A stretch of 6,655 nt of DNA from an uncultured bacterium (GTDB lineage Bacteria; Patescibacteriota; Saccharimonadia; Saccharimonadales; Saccharimonadaceae), in assembly GCA_937930585.1 (NCBI GenBank), contig CALHCA010000053.1, positions 1 through 6,655 on the forward strand. Reading direction: 5' to 3'. Shown here piece by piece: positions 5,878-6,655 of this stretch; positions within the stretch are counted from its first letter, which is position 1; the number at the start of each line of letters is the position of its first letter. Under the pieces are notes generated by a model. The model was not told the DNA's origin and made no database searches. It worked only from the letters and a program-made list of their open reading frames with translations. Both the position numbers and the translations under genes were made by a program.

Positions 5878-5906
5878 TTGACTAAAATTATTTTTCATGT
5901 TAGAAT
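5878..5906 (+). promoter_or_regulatory. Strong promoter of the orphan basic-tail gene
   Basis: TTGACT (5878-5883), a 17-bp spacer and TAGAAT (5901-5906), with an extended TG-T at 5898-5900. This is the best-matched promoter of the window taken over both hexamers. Transcription should begin near 5913, about 20 nt before the first ATG. Confidence 0.82.
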
Positions 5907-5933
5907 ATATTTTGTCTTTAGCTGGAGCTTTAG

Positions 5934-6620
5934 ATGAATCTTTTTACAAGGAGGTTGGCGCCTATGTCAACAACAGAAGTTTTAAATCAAGATCACGGTA
6001 TGTGTTTAGTGCAGATTGCTGTTTATGAAATTGATCTTGCGTCAGTGATTGAGCAGTGTGCCAGTGCTATAGATGAATTAACTAATTGGCGAGGTGTTTG
6101 TAAAACACAAAAACGCGCTAAAGCTTTGCGTAGCTCGCAGGTTTCAAAAGGGTTCTTGAAAGAGAGAACTCGCCCAGGATTTAAGAAAGCTTTGAAGGAT
6201 TTTGACTATTCGGCAGAATATGAGCTTGAATTTTATGAAAATAAGCTCACCGATATTATAAAATATCGGCGTGATTTGATTAGCGAATCTAAGAAGATCT
6301 CAGAGTATCTTGCAAGTCTCGATTATGACCAGTATGACGAGATTTCTAGAGGGTTAAATTACTTTGAAAGAGTTGATAAACTGATCAAACTTGCTGATTG
6401 TAAAGTTATTCCAAGCTTACGATCAATAATCCGTGTTTTAAAGGATATAGATAAAAAAGACACTAAAAGAGTTAGCAAGATTAAGAGCTCTAGATATAAT
6501 GATAAAAAACACGGTCGACGTGTTCAGAAACGCCCTGACCAACCTCATAAACACAATCGTGATATTGCACGTGATATTGCAAGAGTAAATAAAAGTGTAG
6601 GAAGACGTGCGTTTATGTAA
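5934..6620 (+). CDS. Hypothetical helical protein with basic C-terminal tail
   Basis: Not recognised. Product is 228 aa from ATG 5934 (GGAG at 5924-5927, 6-nt gap) or 218 aa from in-frame ATG 5964 (AAGGAGG at 5948-5954, 9-nt gap). The second has the stronger ribosome site, and the first ten residues (MNLFTRRLAP) look dispensable. The body is mostly helix-forming: about 33-75, then 83-130 with many Glu/Lys and Tyr, then 135-175. The last 50 residues are Lys/Arg/His-rich (RRVQKRPDQPHKHNRDIARDIAR) and contain a duplicated RDIA (209-212, 213-216). No signal peptide, membrane segment or catalytic motif is visible. The basic tail suggests binding to nucleic acid or another acidic partner; this is inference only. 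It is monocistronic with its own promoter and terminator. The coding frame is well supported by length, promoter and terminator. Confidence 0.75.
   Translation: MNLFTRRLAPMSTTEVLNQDHGMCLVQIAVYEIDLASVIEQCASAIDELTNWRGVCKTQKRAKALRSSQVSKGFLKERTRPGFKKALKDFDYSAEYELEFYENKLTDIIKYRRDLISESKKISEYLASLDYDQYDEISRGLNYFERVDKLIKLADCKVIPSLRSIIRVLKDIDKKDTKRVSKIKSSRYNDKKHGRRVQKRPDQPHKHNRDIARDIARVNKSVGRRAFM
5948..5954 (+). promoter_or_regulatory. Internal Shine-Dalgarno favouring the downstream ATG at 5964
   Basis: AAGGAGG lies within the first codons of the longer reading frame and 9 nt before the in-frame ATG at 5964. It is a full-strength site, like that of the HU-like gene, and suggests that 5964 is the main or an additional start. 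Confidence 0.6.
6558..6581 (+). repeat. 12-bp exact tandem duplication in the orphan gene
   Basis: CGTGATATTGCA occurs back-to-back at 6558-6569 and 6570-6581, encoding RDIA-RDIA in the basic tail. Both copies are identical at every base, which suggests recent slippage. Confidence 0.9.
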
Positions 6621-6627
6621 AATTTTG

Positions 6628-6651
6628 ACCGCTCAACATGAGCGGTTTTTT
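6628..6651 (+). terminator. Terminator of the orphan basic-tail gene
   Basis: ACCGCTCA (6628-6635) pairs with TGAGCGGT (6639-6646) around a 3-nt loop and runs into six T (6646-6651). It lies 8 nt after the stop codon. Confidence 0.88.
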
Positions 6652-6655
6652 CTTT

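Noticed and set aside
1..6655. Recoded UGA (glycine or tryptophan), as in some CPR lineages or Mollicutes
   Set aside because: More than 2,000 codons contain no in-frame UGA, and glycine and tryptophan use ordinary codons.

Overview
This is an AT-rich bacterial window. All recognisable genes lie on the + strand, are tightly packed, and are separated by compact terminator/promoter junctions. Genes are read with UGA as a normal stop: no gene carries an in-frame UGA, and five stops are UAA and one UAG. Strong Shine-Dalgarno sites (AAGGAGG) and sigma-70-type promoters with extended -10 elements argue against Bacteroidetes, although the HU-type gene is of the Bacteroidetes-like class. A small-genome Patescibacteria/CPR bacterium such as Saccharibacteria is my best guess, with a low-GC Firmicute as the alternative. 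This is inference, not proof.

Layout. (1) Positions 1-3236 hold the 3' part of a very large restriction-modification enzyme. It has a superfamily 2 helicase C-terminal lobe, a long charged coupler, an Eco57I-type adenine methyltransferase core with NPPY, and a C-terminal target-recognition region containing a 15-bp tandem repeat. Its 5' end lies outside the window. (2) Positions 3241-3902: a hairpin terminator overlaps the promoter of a two-gene HicB/HicA-like toxin-antitoxin module, antitoxin first, followed by its own terminator. (3) Positions 3954-4703: an HU-family (HU-HIG type) DNA-binding protein is driven by a near-consensus promoter with a roughly 195-nt leader. The leader contains mutually exclusive inverted repeats and an orphan AGGAGG. 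A long terminator hairpin ends the unit. (4) Positions 4705-5816: a FemAB/FemX-like aminoacyltransferase that probably builds peptidoglycan cross-bridges, with a promoter almost touching its start codon. (5) Positions 5851-6651: a second terminator, a strong promoter, and an unrecognised helical protein with a basic tail and two plausible start codons, closed by a terminator near the window end.

The first two units form a small defence/selfish cluster (restriction-modification plus toxin-antitoxin). The rest looks like chromosomal housekeeping (nucleoid, cell wall) plus one orphan. I see no tRNA, rRNA, CRISPR array, transposase or integrase. The most novel-looking items are the structured HU leader, the in-frame repeat in the recognition domain, and the orphan 3' gene.
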